Of a stretch of DNA of 45,410 bases, positions 1 to 9,309 are shown piece by piece. Position 1 is the stretch's first letter. Each line of letters starts with the position of its first letter. The position numbers and the translations under genes are program-made. The notes under the pieces were generated by a model, which worked only from the letters and a program-made list of their open reading frames with translations, was not told where the DNA came from and ran no database searches. The DNA comes from Planctomycetota bacterium (GTDB lineage Bacteria; Planctomycetota; Planctomycetia; Planctomycetales; Planctomycetaceae), in NCBI GenBank assembly GCA_021781115.1, contig JAJXXL010000316.1:1-45410 (forward strand), in the 5' to 3' direction.

Positions 1-1
1 C

Positions 2-2059
2 ATGGCCCTGGCTGCGGCCAAGGACGAACGCCGCGACAAGGCCCGAATCATGAATCTTGTCAAACGCCTCGAAGACGCGCAGATTCGCGCGGGTGAAAAT
101 GCTGGCACCTGGGGTTACGGGGCGGGCAATTCGCTGGCCCCCAACCTGGGCGGCGATCGCAGCAATGGGCAATTCGCGGTTCTCGGCCTGCACGAAGCGC
201 AGGATGCCGGAATTCCCGTCAGCCTCGATACGCTGCGCCGCGCGCGAGACCACTGGAAATTATGCCAGAACGCCGACGGCGGCTGGGGTTACAGCGGCCG
301 CGCCAACCAAACGAGCAGTGGCAGCATGACTGTTGCGGGAATCTCGACGATGGTCATCACCGAGGCGATGGTGCGGCAGGCCGACAAGGAACTGAACCCT
401 GACGGTTCACCCCGGTGCTGCACCGCCCCCGAACCGGATCAGGCGGTCGAGAACGGCGTCAAATGGCTGGGTAAGAACTTTTCGGTGGGCCACAACCCCC
501 GCGAAAAGACCTGGCTGCTGTACTACTTGTACGGCCTCGAACGCGCCGGCCGGCTCAGCGGGCGGAGGTTCTTCGGCGAAGCCCAGAATCGCCATGACTG
601 GTACCGCGAAGGGGCCGAGTACCTCGTCGAGCGGCAGCTTGTGCAAAACGGCAGTTGGCAGGGGGTGGGCTCGATGGAAAACGACCCCATCGTCGGCACC
701 AGCCTGGCGCTGCTGTTTCTTTCGAAAGGTCTGTCGCCCGTTTTGATCAACAAGCTTGATTACAGCCCCGCCGCAGCGGCGTTTGATGACGGCGGCGAAT
801 GGAATCGGCATCGCAATGACGTCCGCAACCTGACACAAATGATCAGCGGGCTGCCCCAATGGCCCAAACTCATCACCTGGCAGGTCGTGCAACTGAGAGA
901 CGCCACTGTTGATGACCTGCTCCAGGCGCCGGTCTTGTTTCTGAATGGCGAAAATGACCCGAAGTTTTCGCAGCAAGATGCGGCATTGCTCAAGGAATAT
1001 GTGGCCCAGGGCGGGTTCATTTTCGCTGAATCCTGCTGCCAGGGCACGGGGTTTGACCGCGGATTTCGCGATTTGATCAAGCAAATGTACCCCCCCTCCG
1101 AGACGCGGCTGAAGCAGCTCGACCCCGACCACCCGATTTATCGCAGCGAATACCTGCTTGACGCCAGCACGGTCGAACTCTGGGGCTGCGACATCGGCTG
1201 TCGGACGAGTATTGTGTACTCGCCACGCGATCTTTCCTGCCTGTGGGACAAGTGGACCGTGTTCGAAATGCCAAACCGCCCGGCCGTCATGACCAGCATG
1301 ATTACGAAGGCGACCCAGGTGGGCGTGAATGTTGTCGCCTACGCGACGGGTCGCGAACCGCCCACGAACCGGCTCGACCGCCCCCGCGCCCAGGAAATCA
1401 CCACCGAGGGTGACGGCATTCAGCGGGGTCTGCTGGAAATTGCCAAGTTGCGCTATACCGGCTCATGGGATGCGGCACCCCAAGCGCTTCGCAACCTGCT
1501 GTCCGCGCTCAATACGACCGCCGGCGTCGCAACCGCCCATAAGGCCCCGGCGCTAACGCCACTCGACCCCGCCATTTTCAAATACCCGTTGCTTTACATC
1601 CACGGCCGAAACATGTTCCAGATCAGCCCGCAGGAGCGCGACCAGATCCGGAAGTATATCGAGCGTGGCGGCGTGCTTTTCGCCGACGCCTGTTGCGGCG
1701 CCCCGCAGTTCGACAAGGGCTTTCGCCAAATGATTGAGCAAATGTTTCCCGATCATAAGCTCCAGCGCATTCCGCCGACCCACGAAATCTTTACTACCGC
1801 AATCGGCAATGATCTGTCGCGTGTCAAACGCCGCGAACCGGAAGTCAACGACGCCAACGCCGCCCTGAAGGCGACGATTCGCACCGTCGAACCTTACCTC
1901 GAGGGGGTCGAAATGAACGGACGATTCGTTGTGATTTACAGCAAATACGACATCAGTTGCGCCCTGGAGCGCCAAGCGGCGGTTTCCTGCACGGGGTACA
2001 TTCGCGAAGACGCCGTGCGCATCGCCGTGAACATCGTGCTGTACGCCTTGTTGCAATAG
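2..2059 (+). CDS. Prenyltransferase/squalene-cyclase-like alpha-toroid repeats followed by two DUF4159-like domains (5' end probably cut by the window)
   Basis: 685-aa ORF starting at the window edge. Repeats such as NADGGWGYSG and TWLLYYLYGLERAGR, then two similar modules: VLFLNGENDPKFSQQDAALLKEYVAQGGFIFAESCC and LLYIHGRNMFQISPQERDQIRKYIERGGVLFADACC. Confidence 0.8.
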   Translation: MALAAAKDERRDKARIMNLVKRLEDAQIRAGENAGTWGYGAGNSLAPNLGGDRSNGQFAVLGLHEAQDAGIPVSLDTLRRARDHWKLCQNADGGWGYSGRANQTSSGSMTVAGISTMVITEAMVRQADKELNPDGSPRCCTAPEPDQAVENGVKWLGKNFSVGHNPREKTWLLYYLYGLERAGRLSGRRFFGEAQNRHDWYREGAEYLVERQLVQNGSWQGVGSMENDPIVGTSLALLFLSKGLSPVLINKLDYSPAAAAFDDGGEWNRHRNDVRNLTQMISGLPQWPKLITWQVVQLRDATVDDLLQAPVLFLNGENDPKFSQQDAALLKEYVAQGGFIFAESCCQGTGFDRGFRDLIKQMYPPSETRLKQLDPDHPIYRSEYLLDASTVELWGCDIGCRTSIVYSPRDLSCLWDKWTVFEMPNRPAVMTSMITKATQVGVNVVAYATGREPPTNRLDRPRAQEITTEGDGIQRGLLEIAKLRYTGSWDAAPQALRNLLSALNTTAGVATAHKAPALTPLDPAIFKYPLLYIHGRNMFQISPQERDQIRKYIERGGVLFADACCGAPQFDKGFRQMIEQMFPDHKLQRIPPTHEIFTTAIGNDLSRVKRREPEVNDANAALKATIRTVEPYLEGVEMNGRFVVIYSKYDISCALERQAAVSCTGYIREDAVRIAVNIVLYALLQ

Positions 2060-2079
2060 CCCCATTCTGACGGATCCGG

Positions 2080-5000
2080 CTATTCAAATTGCAGAAAGCC
2101 GAAGTTTTCAGGGTGCGGGTTGGCGGCTGCTGGTGGGATCCAGCTTTGAGCGCCGACGGCGGGAATCGCGCGGAATAAGCCGATTGCCCAGACCGTTCGC
2201 GCCGCGGGCGGCGCGGGCGTCAACTCGCGCAGCGGGATTGCCGCTTCGATCTGCCAGTGCGCGTCATCGGCGGCGGCGGCCACGAACCATTGCGGGTTCC
2301 AGTAGGGGTCGTTCCACAAGGATTCGGCCGTGTGCCCGCGCTGATCGACGTCGAACCGGTACCAGGTCGTGTAGTCGCGGTTGGTGTCAATCACGAGCGA
2401 AATGCGATCAAAATCGGCCAAATCTTCATCGTGAGTTCGGCCAGCCTGCGCCGGCGGGTCGTTGCGCACGCCGGGCGCGCGGGGAATGCGGGCTGCAAAA
2501 TACAGGTGCGTTTCGTCGCAGCACAGCAGCGCGTACGGGTGGTCGGGTGCGTCTTCGCCCGCGATTTCCTGGTGCGCCGCTGCCAGGGAAAGTTCCTGGG
2601 CCGCTTGCCAGCACGGTTCGGAGAACTCTCCGTCGAGTACCGGCCGCGTTGTGGTTCGGGCGCACACTGCCATTCGCGCATCGGGAACGCGGTTCGGGTT
2701 CGAAAGCCAAAGCTCATTAGCGGCTGCCTGCGACCAGCCGGCATTGTCGCCCGGCCCCGTGAACCGTTGCAGCATTTCATCGGATTTCAGAAACGCCGAC
2801 TTCTTGCGGTGAATCGCGGCCAGCGGCAACTGAATGGCGGGGCTGCCAAACAGCAGGCTGTCGCGTCGTTCCAGGTCTTCGGCGATTTTAAGCGCACGCG
2901 ATTGCCAGTAGCGGAACCGCTCGCCGAGGCCCGGCAGTTCTTCGTAGCGCGCCGTCACGAGGTCGCTTCGCTCGCCGTTGCCAGACGCCGGAGGAAGATC
3001 GCCCTGAATGAGCGCGGGGCGCTTCCCTTTTTCCTGATCGGCGGCTTGCCGTTGCAACGTTGCGGCTGCCTGTTGAATGCGCTGCGCGATCGGTTCGGGG
3101 TTGACCGTCAGCGACTCACGCCCGATGGCTGGCTGCTTTAACCGGCGCCAGGTCATTTCGTCGCTGCCCCAGCATTGCATCAGCCATTCCTGAGCGCGCA
3201 CGGCCACCGGCTGGTCAGGCCAGCTTTGCAGGATGTGCTCGAACGTCTGCTCGGCAAGTTCCCATTGCCCCGTTGCAAGATATGCATCGGCAAGTTGCGA
3301 AAGCTGCAAGGCCGCCTGCGCCTCGGGAAGGCCGCGTACGCTTTCAGACAACCCCGCGATCAGTTGCGCCGCCTGCCGTGGGTCGGTCAGAAATCGATCG
3401 ACAATCGCCGCAAAGTTTCGCTGTTTGCGTGCCAGGTGTTGACGCGTTTCGAGTTCGGCGTCATCGAATGCAGGCAAATCGCGGCGGGCGGGCGAACCCG
3501 GGGTGATGTACAATCCGGCGAAAAAATCGTCGGGAACCCGCGTGGGCTCGGCGGTCGCGGCGTCAAGGGGTGTCAGTCGATAGGCCTCGCGCAAGGGACG
3601 CGCATCGACGCGGTTCGACAGCACTCCATATGCGGAGGCTGAAAACGATTGCACCGGCTGCTTCAACCGCGGCAAATATGCGAATGGGTCAATATGCACG
3701 TGTCCTGCCGCGCCGGGTGCAGCATGTGTAAACACCCGGGCGACCGACCACGGTTCGAGCCCGCCGACATCGATCTGCTCGCGCAGGCGCGCCGGGTCGG
3801 CGGCCTGCCCGACGGCGCCGAGCACGGCGTCGTTCACCAGTCGGGCGGCGGCGTCGGCCGCCGCGGGTTGATCGACGACGAGCACGCTGGGCCGCCAGGT
3901 GCGCAGCAGGCACACCAACTGCGCTTGCAACGTCTCGTCGAGACGACCTTCGGTGCGCCGGTTCCAGGTGTCGGCGAGTTTCTCTGAATTGCGGTCGAGG
4001 CCGGGAGCGTCGAGCGGCAACTGCCAGCCAATGGCCGCCGCCGAGCCGCCTGCCTGGCTGACCGCTTCGCCAAGCTGCACGTCAAGGTCGGCTAACGCCG
4101 CACCATCGGGGCCAATGTCGCCCCGCGACAGCACGCTGGCGAGTGTGCGGTAGCCCAATTCGCCTGAAATCTGGGCAATGAGATTGAATGAGACACGCCG
4201 GGCGTCGGTGTGCAACGTCATCATGGCCAGCCGCCGCTTGGCTCCGTGCACGGTTTGCCACGATTTGCCGCCGTCCGAGGTACGAAGGATAACTCCCAGC
4301 GCGCCAACGGCCCAACCGTTGTCGTCGGTCGAAAATGCCAGGGCCGACAGCGGCAGCGGTTGCCCCGTCGGTTGCCGTCGCCAGGTTCGGCCCGAATCGG
4401 GTGAGTGCCAGACGCAGCTTCCCGGCCGACCGGCTACCCACACTTTCGGCCCTTGCCGGCACACGGCGTAAAAGTCAAAAATGGACGGAACTTCCGGTGG
4501 CAGCGGTGCGTGCGGCGCCTGCCAGACCAGTCCCGAATTCTCGGTAGTCAGTACCAGCCCGCCATCGCCCGCCAGCCACCCCGTCCCTTCGGCGTCAATT
4601 CGCAGGGCGTGCAGGCCGCGCAGGCCCAGGGGGGCTTGCCGCGAGGCAAGCAGCTTGCCGCCGGCCAGTTGTGCGGTGCGGCCCGTTAACCCGGCGACAG
4701 CACCGCCCTCGAACGAAAAGCAGTCGAACGTGCGCCAGCCCGACGTCGGTGGGCCGGCCAAGTCGCGCCACGTTTGGCCGCCATCGCGCGTGGCCAGCAC
4801 GCCCGTGGGGTGGGCGGAAGTTGCTTCGCCGATAATGTAGCCGTCGTCGGGCGAAAAAAACCGCACTCCGTGCAGGCGGGGAAGTGCCGCAACGGGGTTG
4901 TGCTCGCTGCGTGCCAGCGGGGCGTCTGATTTCGCCGGGGCTGCACCCGGCGGGTTTTCAGGCGGACGATTCTCGACGCGATTCCAGGTGACCCCACCGT

Positions 5001-5379
5001 CTTGAGTATGCAGCAGAACCCCATACGAAACTCGTGTGAAGGGCGTCATTCCGCCCCCTGCAGCCCAGCCGACGCGGCTGGTCAAAAAACAGACGGCGTA
5101 AAGCGGGCAATCGACGCCGCTGGGCTGCAAGTGCCACGATGCGCCTCCGTCGGTGGTGTTCCAGATCACGCCCCGATCGCCCACGGCCCAGCCGATCTTG
5201 CTGCCCACGAACCGCACATCATGCAGTTGCGCGTCATCTTCAAGCGGCGATGGTTCCCGAAATTCGGCGAGCCACGCGGCGCGATCAGGCTCGGCACACA
5301 TCGCCTGAACACCGCACCCCAGCCAAACTGATATGCCCAGCAGCACTAGTCTTCCTTGACCAGTCATCATCATGCTCAT
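2080..5379 (-). CDS. Large exported multidomain protein: YCF48/BNR-like beta-propeller repeats, central PIG-L-like region, TPR-like segment, C-terminal CBM9/DOMON-like domain
   Basis: The ORF is 2080..5556. Internal ATG near 5379 is followed by a signal-peptide-like stretch. Repeated GWAVGDRGVIWNTTDGGASWH / GWAVGALGVILRTSDGGKSW motifs; C-terminus RPVLDGEFSEPCWQAA...DRISLVIDTNRDYTTWYRFDVDQRG. Confidence 0.75.
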   Translation of the reverse strand: MSMMMTGQGRLVLLGISVWLGCGVQAMCAEPDRAAWLAEFREPSPLEDDAQLHDVRFVGSKIGWAVGDRGVIWNTTDGGASWHLQPSGVDCPLYAVCFLTSRVGWAAGGGMTPFTRVSYGVLLHTQDGGVTWNRVENRPPENPPGAAPAKSDAPLARSEHNPVAALPRLHGVRFFSPDDGYIIGEATSAHPTGVLATRDGGQTWRDLAGPPTSGWRTFDCFSFEGGAVAGLTGRTAQLAGGKLLASRQAPLGLRGLHALRIDAEGTGWLAGDGGLVLTTENSGLVWQAPHAPLPPEVPSIFDFYAVCRQGPKVWVAGRPGSCVWHSPDSGRTWRRQPTGQPLPLSALAFSTDDNGWAVGALGVILRTSDGGKSWQTVHGAKRRLAMMTLHTDARRVSFNLIAQISGELGYRTLASVLSRGDIGPDGAALADLDVQLGEAVSQAGGSAAAIGWQLPLDAPGLDRNSEKLADTWNRRTEGRLDETLQAQLVCLLRTWRPSVLVVDQPAAADAAARLVNDAVLGAVGQAADPARLREQIDVGGLEPWSVARVFTHAAPGAAGHVHIDPFAYLPRLKQPVQSFSASAYGVLSNRVDARPLREAYRLTPLDAATAEPTRVPDDFFAGLYITPGSPARRDLPAFDDAELETRQHLARKQRNFAAIVDRFLTDPRQAAQLIAGLSESVRGLPEAQAALQLSQLADAYLATGQWELAEQTFEHILQSWPDQPVAVRAQEWLMQCWGSDEMTWRRLKQPAIGRESLTVNPEPIAQRIQQAAATLQRQAADQEKGKRPALIQGDLPPASGNGERSDLVTARYEELPGLGERFRYWQSRALKIAEDLERRDSLLFGSPAIQLPLAAIHRKKSAFLKSDEMLQRFTGPGDNAGWSQAAANELWLSNPNRVPDARMAVCARTTTRPVLDGEFSEPCWQAAQELSLAAAHQEIAGEDAPDHPYALLCCDETHLYFAARIPRAPGVRNDPPAQAGRTHDEDLADFDRISLVIDTNRDYTTWYRFDVDQRGHTAESLWNDPYWNPQWFVAAAADDAHWQIEAAIPLRELTPAPPAARTVWAIGLFRAIPAVGAQSWIPPAAANPHPENFGFLQFE

Positions 5380-5550
5380 GTTCCCGTGCGAAGAATTTAA
5401 CTCCAACCCGTCAAGGCGTACGAATTCTACAGATTCCCCCGTTTCGCGGAAGAACAAGTTGACCGACCCGTCGATTGGTGGTGTTGGGGGGCGAAAACGG
5501 TATGATGTTGAAATGTCGCATACCGGGTCTGACGTTGGAGGTAACGGGTC

Positions 5551-6246
5551 ATGCAAACCTGGCAGTTAAAGCCCGGTCGTTGGCGCTGGATGTTAATCCT
5601 GATCGGCGCAGCAAGGGTGGTTTGCGGGCTGGCGTTGCCCGCCGCAGGCCAGCCGGCCGAACGATTTGAGAAGGAGATTCTCGCATTTGAAGCACAAGAT
5701 CGGCAGCGCCCGCCCACGCCGGGTGGCGTCATGTTTCTTGGCAGTTCCAGCATTCGGCTGTGGAACCTGGCGCAGTCCTTTCCTGAATTGCCGGCGGTAA
5801 ACCGCGGGTTCGGCGGCTCGCACATTGCTGATTCAGTGCGCGTTGCCGAGCGAATCGTCATTCCGCACCAACCGCGGCTGATCGTGTTTTATGCGGGCGA
5901 CAACGACATTGCCGCAGGCAAAACGGCAGATCAGGTTCTGGCCGATTACCAGGTGCTCGTCGAAAAAATTCACGCCCGGCTGCCGAAAACGCACATTGCG
6001 TTCCTGGCGATTAAACCTTGCCCCTCGCGCTGGAAGTTTTACGATGTGCAACGGCAGGCGAATCGGCTGGTCGAGGGGTTTTCGAAAACCGATCGCCGCC
6101 TGGTATTTGTTGACGTTGTCAAACCGATGTTGCAAGACGACGGCACACCGCGTCCTGAGCTGTTCCAGCCCGACAAATTGCACCTCAACCCCACCGGGTA
6201 CAAACTCTGGACGGACATCCTGACTCCCCACCTGGCCTCTCCATGA
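5551..6246 (+). CDS. SGNH/GDSL-family hydrolase (lipase/acylhydrolase-like), signal peptide
   Basis: [11 protein letters not shown] (GxSS block), [38 protein letters not shown] (DxxH block). Confidence 0.88.
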   Translation: MQTWQLKPGRWRWMLILIGAARVVCGLALPAAGQPAERFEKEILAFEAQDRQRPPTPGGVMFLGSSSIRLWNLAQSFPELPAVNRGFGGSHIADSVRVAERIVIPHQPRLIVFYAGDNDIAAGKTADQVLADYQVLVEKIHARLPKTHIAFLAIKPCPSRWKFYDVQRQANRLVEGFSKTDRRLVFVDVVKPMLQDDGTPRPELFQPDKLHLNPTGYKLWTDILTPHLASP

Positions 6247-6602
6247 GCGACACCTTTCGCAACGAGTTGGAAACGTTTGAAAACCAGTTTCCCAACCGCG
6301 ACTACCTGATTGAAACAGTTTGCCCCGAATTCACGTCGGTCTGCCCCAAGACAGGGCAACCCGATTTCGGCGAGTTGACGATTACCTACATCCCCGATAA
6401 ACGCTGCGTCGAACTCAAGTCGCTGAAGCTGTATTTGCAGCGGTTCCGCAACCACGGTGCGTTTTATGAACATGTCACAAATCGCATCCTCGATGACCTG
6501 GTTGCTGTCTGCGAACCGCGGCAGATGAAAGTCGTGGCGGCGTTTACCCCGCGGGGCGGAATTCGCACAACGGTGACCGCTGAATTCAGTGCGCGAAAAT
6601 AA
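6243..6602 (+). CDS. queF: NADPH-dependent 7-cyano-7-deazaguanine reductase (preQ1 synthase)
   Basis: [50 protein letters not shown] is a QueF signature. ATGA overlap with the upstream ORF. Confidence 0.95.
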   Translation: MSDTFRNELETFENQFPNRDYLIETVCPEFTSVCPKTGQPDFGELTITYIPDKRCVELKSLKLYLQRFRNHGAFYEHVTNRILDDLVAVCEPRQMKVVAAFTPRGGIRTTVTAEFSARK

Positions 6603-6726
6603 GCGTCGTCCCGTCGTTGAAAAACCGCTCGCAAATTCCGTAAGATGAAGCCGGTGGTTGCCGCTGCCAAACTGGCAACCTGACGTCCCGCCCTGCCGTT
6701 CTTTCCTTCGTGGAGCACACCGACCC

Positions 6727-7830
6727 GTGAGTACCATTTCCCCCGCCTTGGCGGCGAAAGTCCAGCAGGCCCGGAGTCAACTCGACGCCCATGTCTGCGA
6801 GACAATCGCTTGGCACTTCCACCCGTCGACCGGTTGCCCGTTCTGGCTCGAAAAGGTCAAAACGCTGGGGTTCGACCCGATTAAGGACATCAAGTGCTTT
6901 GCTGACCTGCAAAAGTTTCCCGAGTTCGAAGACGAATGGCTTCGCGGCGGGCCGGTCAGCCGCTGGATTCCCCAAGGGCTCAAAGGCAAGCCGGTATACG
7001 TGTTCGAAACAGGCGGCACGACGGGCATTCCAAAAAGCCGAGTGCAAATTGAAGACTTTCGTATCGATTACGAAATGTTCAGTCATACGTTGCCCGACGA
7101 GCATTTTCCGAAGGGCAGTAATTGGCTGATGTTGGGGCCTTCAGGCCCCAGGCGGTTGCGGTTGGCGGTCGAACACCTCGCCCAGTACCGAGGTGGGATC
7201 TGCTTTTGCGTCGATCTTGACCCCCGGTGGGTCATTAAATTGATTAAGCGCGGCAACATCAAGGAAATGGAGGCGTATCGCGACCACGTCATCGACCAGG
7301 CGGTCACGATTCTCTCAGCCGGGCATGACATCAAGTGCATGTTCACCACGCCCAAGCTGCTTGAAGCGCTGGCCATGAAACTGATGGAACAGGGGTCGAG
7401 CATCCAGCAGTCGGGCATTACCGGCATTTTTTCGGGTGGCACCGAATTCACGCCGCAGTGGTACCGGTTTGCGATGGAAGAACTCCTCGACGGCGTGTAC
7501 ATGACGCCGACGTACGGCAACACGCTCATGGGGTTGGCCTGCGGCAAGCCGTTCGACCCGGCCGACAATTACAAGATCACCTATTACGCGCCACAGCCGC
7601 GGGCGGTCATTGAAGTTGTCGACTTCAAGGACTACCACCGCCTGGTCGAGTACGGCCAGACGGGGCGCGTGAAACTGACCACGCTGACGAGAGAAACGTT
7701 CATTCCCGGGTTCATGGAGCGCGACGAAGGCGAACGCGAGCTTCCATTTGAGAAGTACCCGTGGGATGGCATCAGCGGGACGCGCCCGTTTCACGAAATC
7801 GCCAAAGCGACGACCGTGGGAGTTTACTGA
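6727..7830 (+). CDS. Adenylate-forming enzyme, phenylacetate-CoA ligase/LuxE-like
   Basis: FETGGTTGIPKSR (AMP-binding P-loop type), FTTPKLLEALAMKL, FSGGTEFTPQWYRF, TPTYGNTLMGLACG. Probable GTG start at 6727 in the 6658..7830 ORF. Confidence 0.75.
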   Translation: MSTISPALAAKVQQARSQLDAHVCETIAWHFHPSTGCPFWLEKVKTLGFDPIKDIKCFADLQKFPEFEDEWLRGGPVSRWIPQGLKGKPVYVFETGGTTGIPKSRVQIEDFRIDYEMFSHTLPDEHFPKGSNWLMLGPSGPRRLRLAVEHLAQYRGGICFCVDLDPRWVIKLIKRGNIKEMEAYRDHVIDQAVTILSAGHDIKCMFTTPKLLEALAMKLMEQGSSIQQSGITGIFSGGTEFTPQWYRFAMEELLDGVYMTPTYGNTLMGLACGKPFDPADNYKITYYAPQPRAVIEVVDFKDYHRLVEYGQTGRVKLTTLTRETFIPGFMERDEGERELPFEKYPWDGISGTRPFHEIAKATTVGVY

Positions 7831-7863
7831 GAAGCGTGTACACCAACTTTTGAGGAGTCTGCC

Positions 7864-9300
7864 GTGCTCGAAATTCCCGTGCTTCGCTGGGGCAAGTCGT
7901 ATGAAAGCATTGAAAAGCAGGAGGTGGTCCATTTTGAATCGGGCGAAACTTTGGCCCGGGTGCATCAGGCGAACGGCGGCCTGATTCAAATGGACATGCG
8001 GCATTGCTGGCGGGCACGCAATGCGCTTCGCGAGATTCCGATTCGCAAGCTGATTGACATGGCGGCCAAGGCGGGCGACCTGTACCTTAACGCGAAGCTG
8101 CCTCTGGGCAATGGAACACAAACGCCCGAAGAGTTCTGCACAATGCAATCGGCGACCACCGGCTTGCCCGAACACATGTGCGCGAACAACATGAAGAAGA
8201 ACTTCTTCGTGCTCAGCCACATGGAGCAAATTCTCGACGCGCTGACTCGCGGACTGCCGCTCGAAATTCTCACGAACGGCTACGGCACGGAATCGCGTGG
8301 AATCATGCTCAGCTATCAGGCCAACAGCCCGGTGCTGGGCATGGTACTGCCCTCTAATTCGCCCGGCGTGCACACGCTGTGGATGCCGGTCATTCCCATG
8401 CAGATCGGGCTGGTGCTCAAACCCGGCCCCCAGGAACCCTGGACGCCGTATCGCATGGCCGAGGCGTTTTTCCAGGCCGGTGTGCCGCGCGAGGCGATTT
8501 CCATTTACCCCGGCGGCCCCGACGTCGGCGCGGCGGTCATTTCGCATTGCGAACGCACAATGATTTTTGGCGGTTTGCCCACTGTCGAGCGGTATCATGG
8601 CAACCCGCGCGTCCAGGTGCATGGCCCCGGGTTCAGCAAGTTCATTTTTGGCGACGATGAAGTCGACAATTGGGAAAAATACCTCGACCTGATGGTCGAC
8701 AGCGTGCTGATCAACAGCGGTCGGAGCTGCATCAGTTGTTCAGGAATCTGGGCGTCACGGCATGGGCGAGAGATCGCCGATGCGATCGCCCGGCGGATTG
8801 GCCCCGTAGCGCCGCTGCCGATGAAAGACCCAACGGCGGCCCTGGCGGCATTCACCGTGCCCGGTCAGGCCGACGCGATTTCTGCCGAAATTGATGAAGG
8901 CGTGAAATTGCCCGGGGTGACGGAAGTCACCGAGAAGTACCGCAACGGGCCGCGGCTTGTCAAACGCGAGCGGTGCGACTACCTGCGCCCCACCGTGTTG
9001 CACTGCACAAGTTCTGAGCATGCGATTTCTAAAGCCGAATACATGTTTCCGTTCGTGACCGTCGTCGATTGCCCGCAGAACAAAATGCTGGCCTCCATGG
9101 GGCAAACCCTGGTTTGCTCGGCGATTACCAAAGATCCGCAATTGTCGCGGGCCCTGCTCGATGCGCCGTTCATCGACCGGTTAAACATTGGCCCGGTGAA
9201 GACGATCGCGCTGAACTGGCTCCAGCCGCACGAAGGCAACATCGTCGATTTCCTGTTTCGCGCGCGCGCGTTTCAAAACAGCCCGCCGCCGGCGCATTGA
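7864..9300 (+). CDS. Aldehyde dehydrogenase-superfamily protein (acyl reductase/LuxC-like)
   Basis: ALDH-like architecture with a putative catalytic Cys in LINSGRSCISCSGIW; SNSPGVHTLWMPVIPMQIGLVLKPG; FPFVTVVDCPQ. 33 nt downstream of the adenylate-forming enzyme, same strand. Confidence 0.78.
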   Translation: MLEIPVLRWGKSYESIEKQEVVHFESGETLARVHQANGGLIQMDMRHCWRARNALREIPIRKLIDMAAKAGDLYLNAKLPLGNGTQTPEEFCTMQSATTGLPEHMCANNMKKNFFVLSHMEQILDALTRGLPLEILTNGYGTESRGIMLSYQANSPVLGMVLPSNSPGVHTLWMPVIPMQIGLVLKPGPQEPWTPYRMAEAFFQAGVPREAISIYPGGPDVGAAVISHCERTMIFGGLPTVERYHGNPRVQVHGPGFSKFIFGDDEVDNWEKYLDLMVDSVLINSGRSCISCSGIWASRHGREIADAIARRIGPVAPLPMKDPTAALAAFTVPGQADAISAEIDEGVKLPGVTEVTEKYRNGPRLVKRERCDYLRPTVLHCTSSEHAISKAEYMFPFVTVVDCPQNKMLASMGQTLVCSAITKDPQLSRALLDAPFIDRLNIGPVKTIALNWLQPHEGNIVDFLFRARAFQNSPPPAH

Positions 9301-9309
9301 ACGGCCGCT

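Noticed and set aside
7315-8622. 435-aa minus-strand ORF opposite the acyl-activating and ALDH genes
   Set aside because: Shadow ORF; both plus-strand genes have recognisable catalytic motifs.
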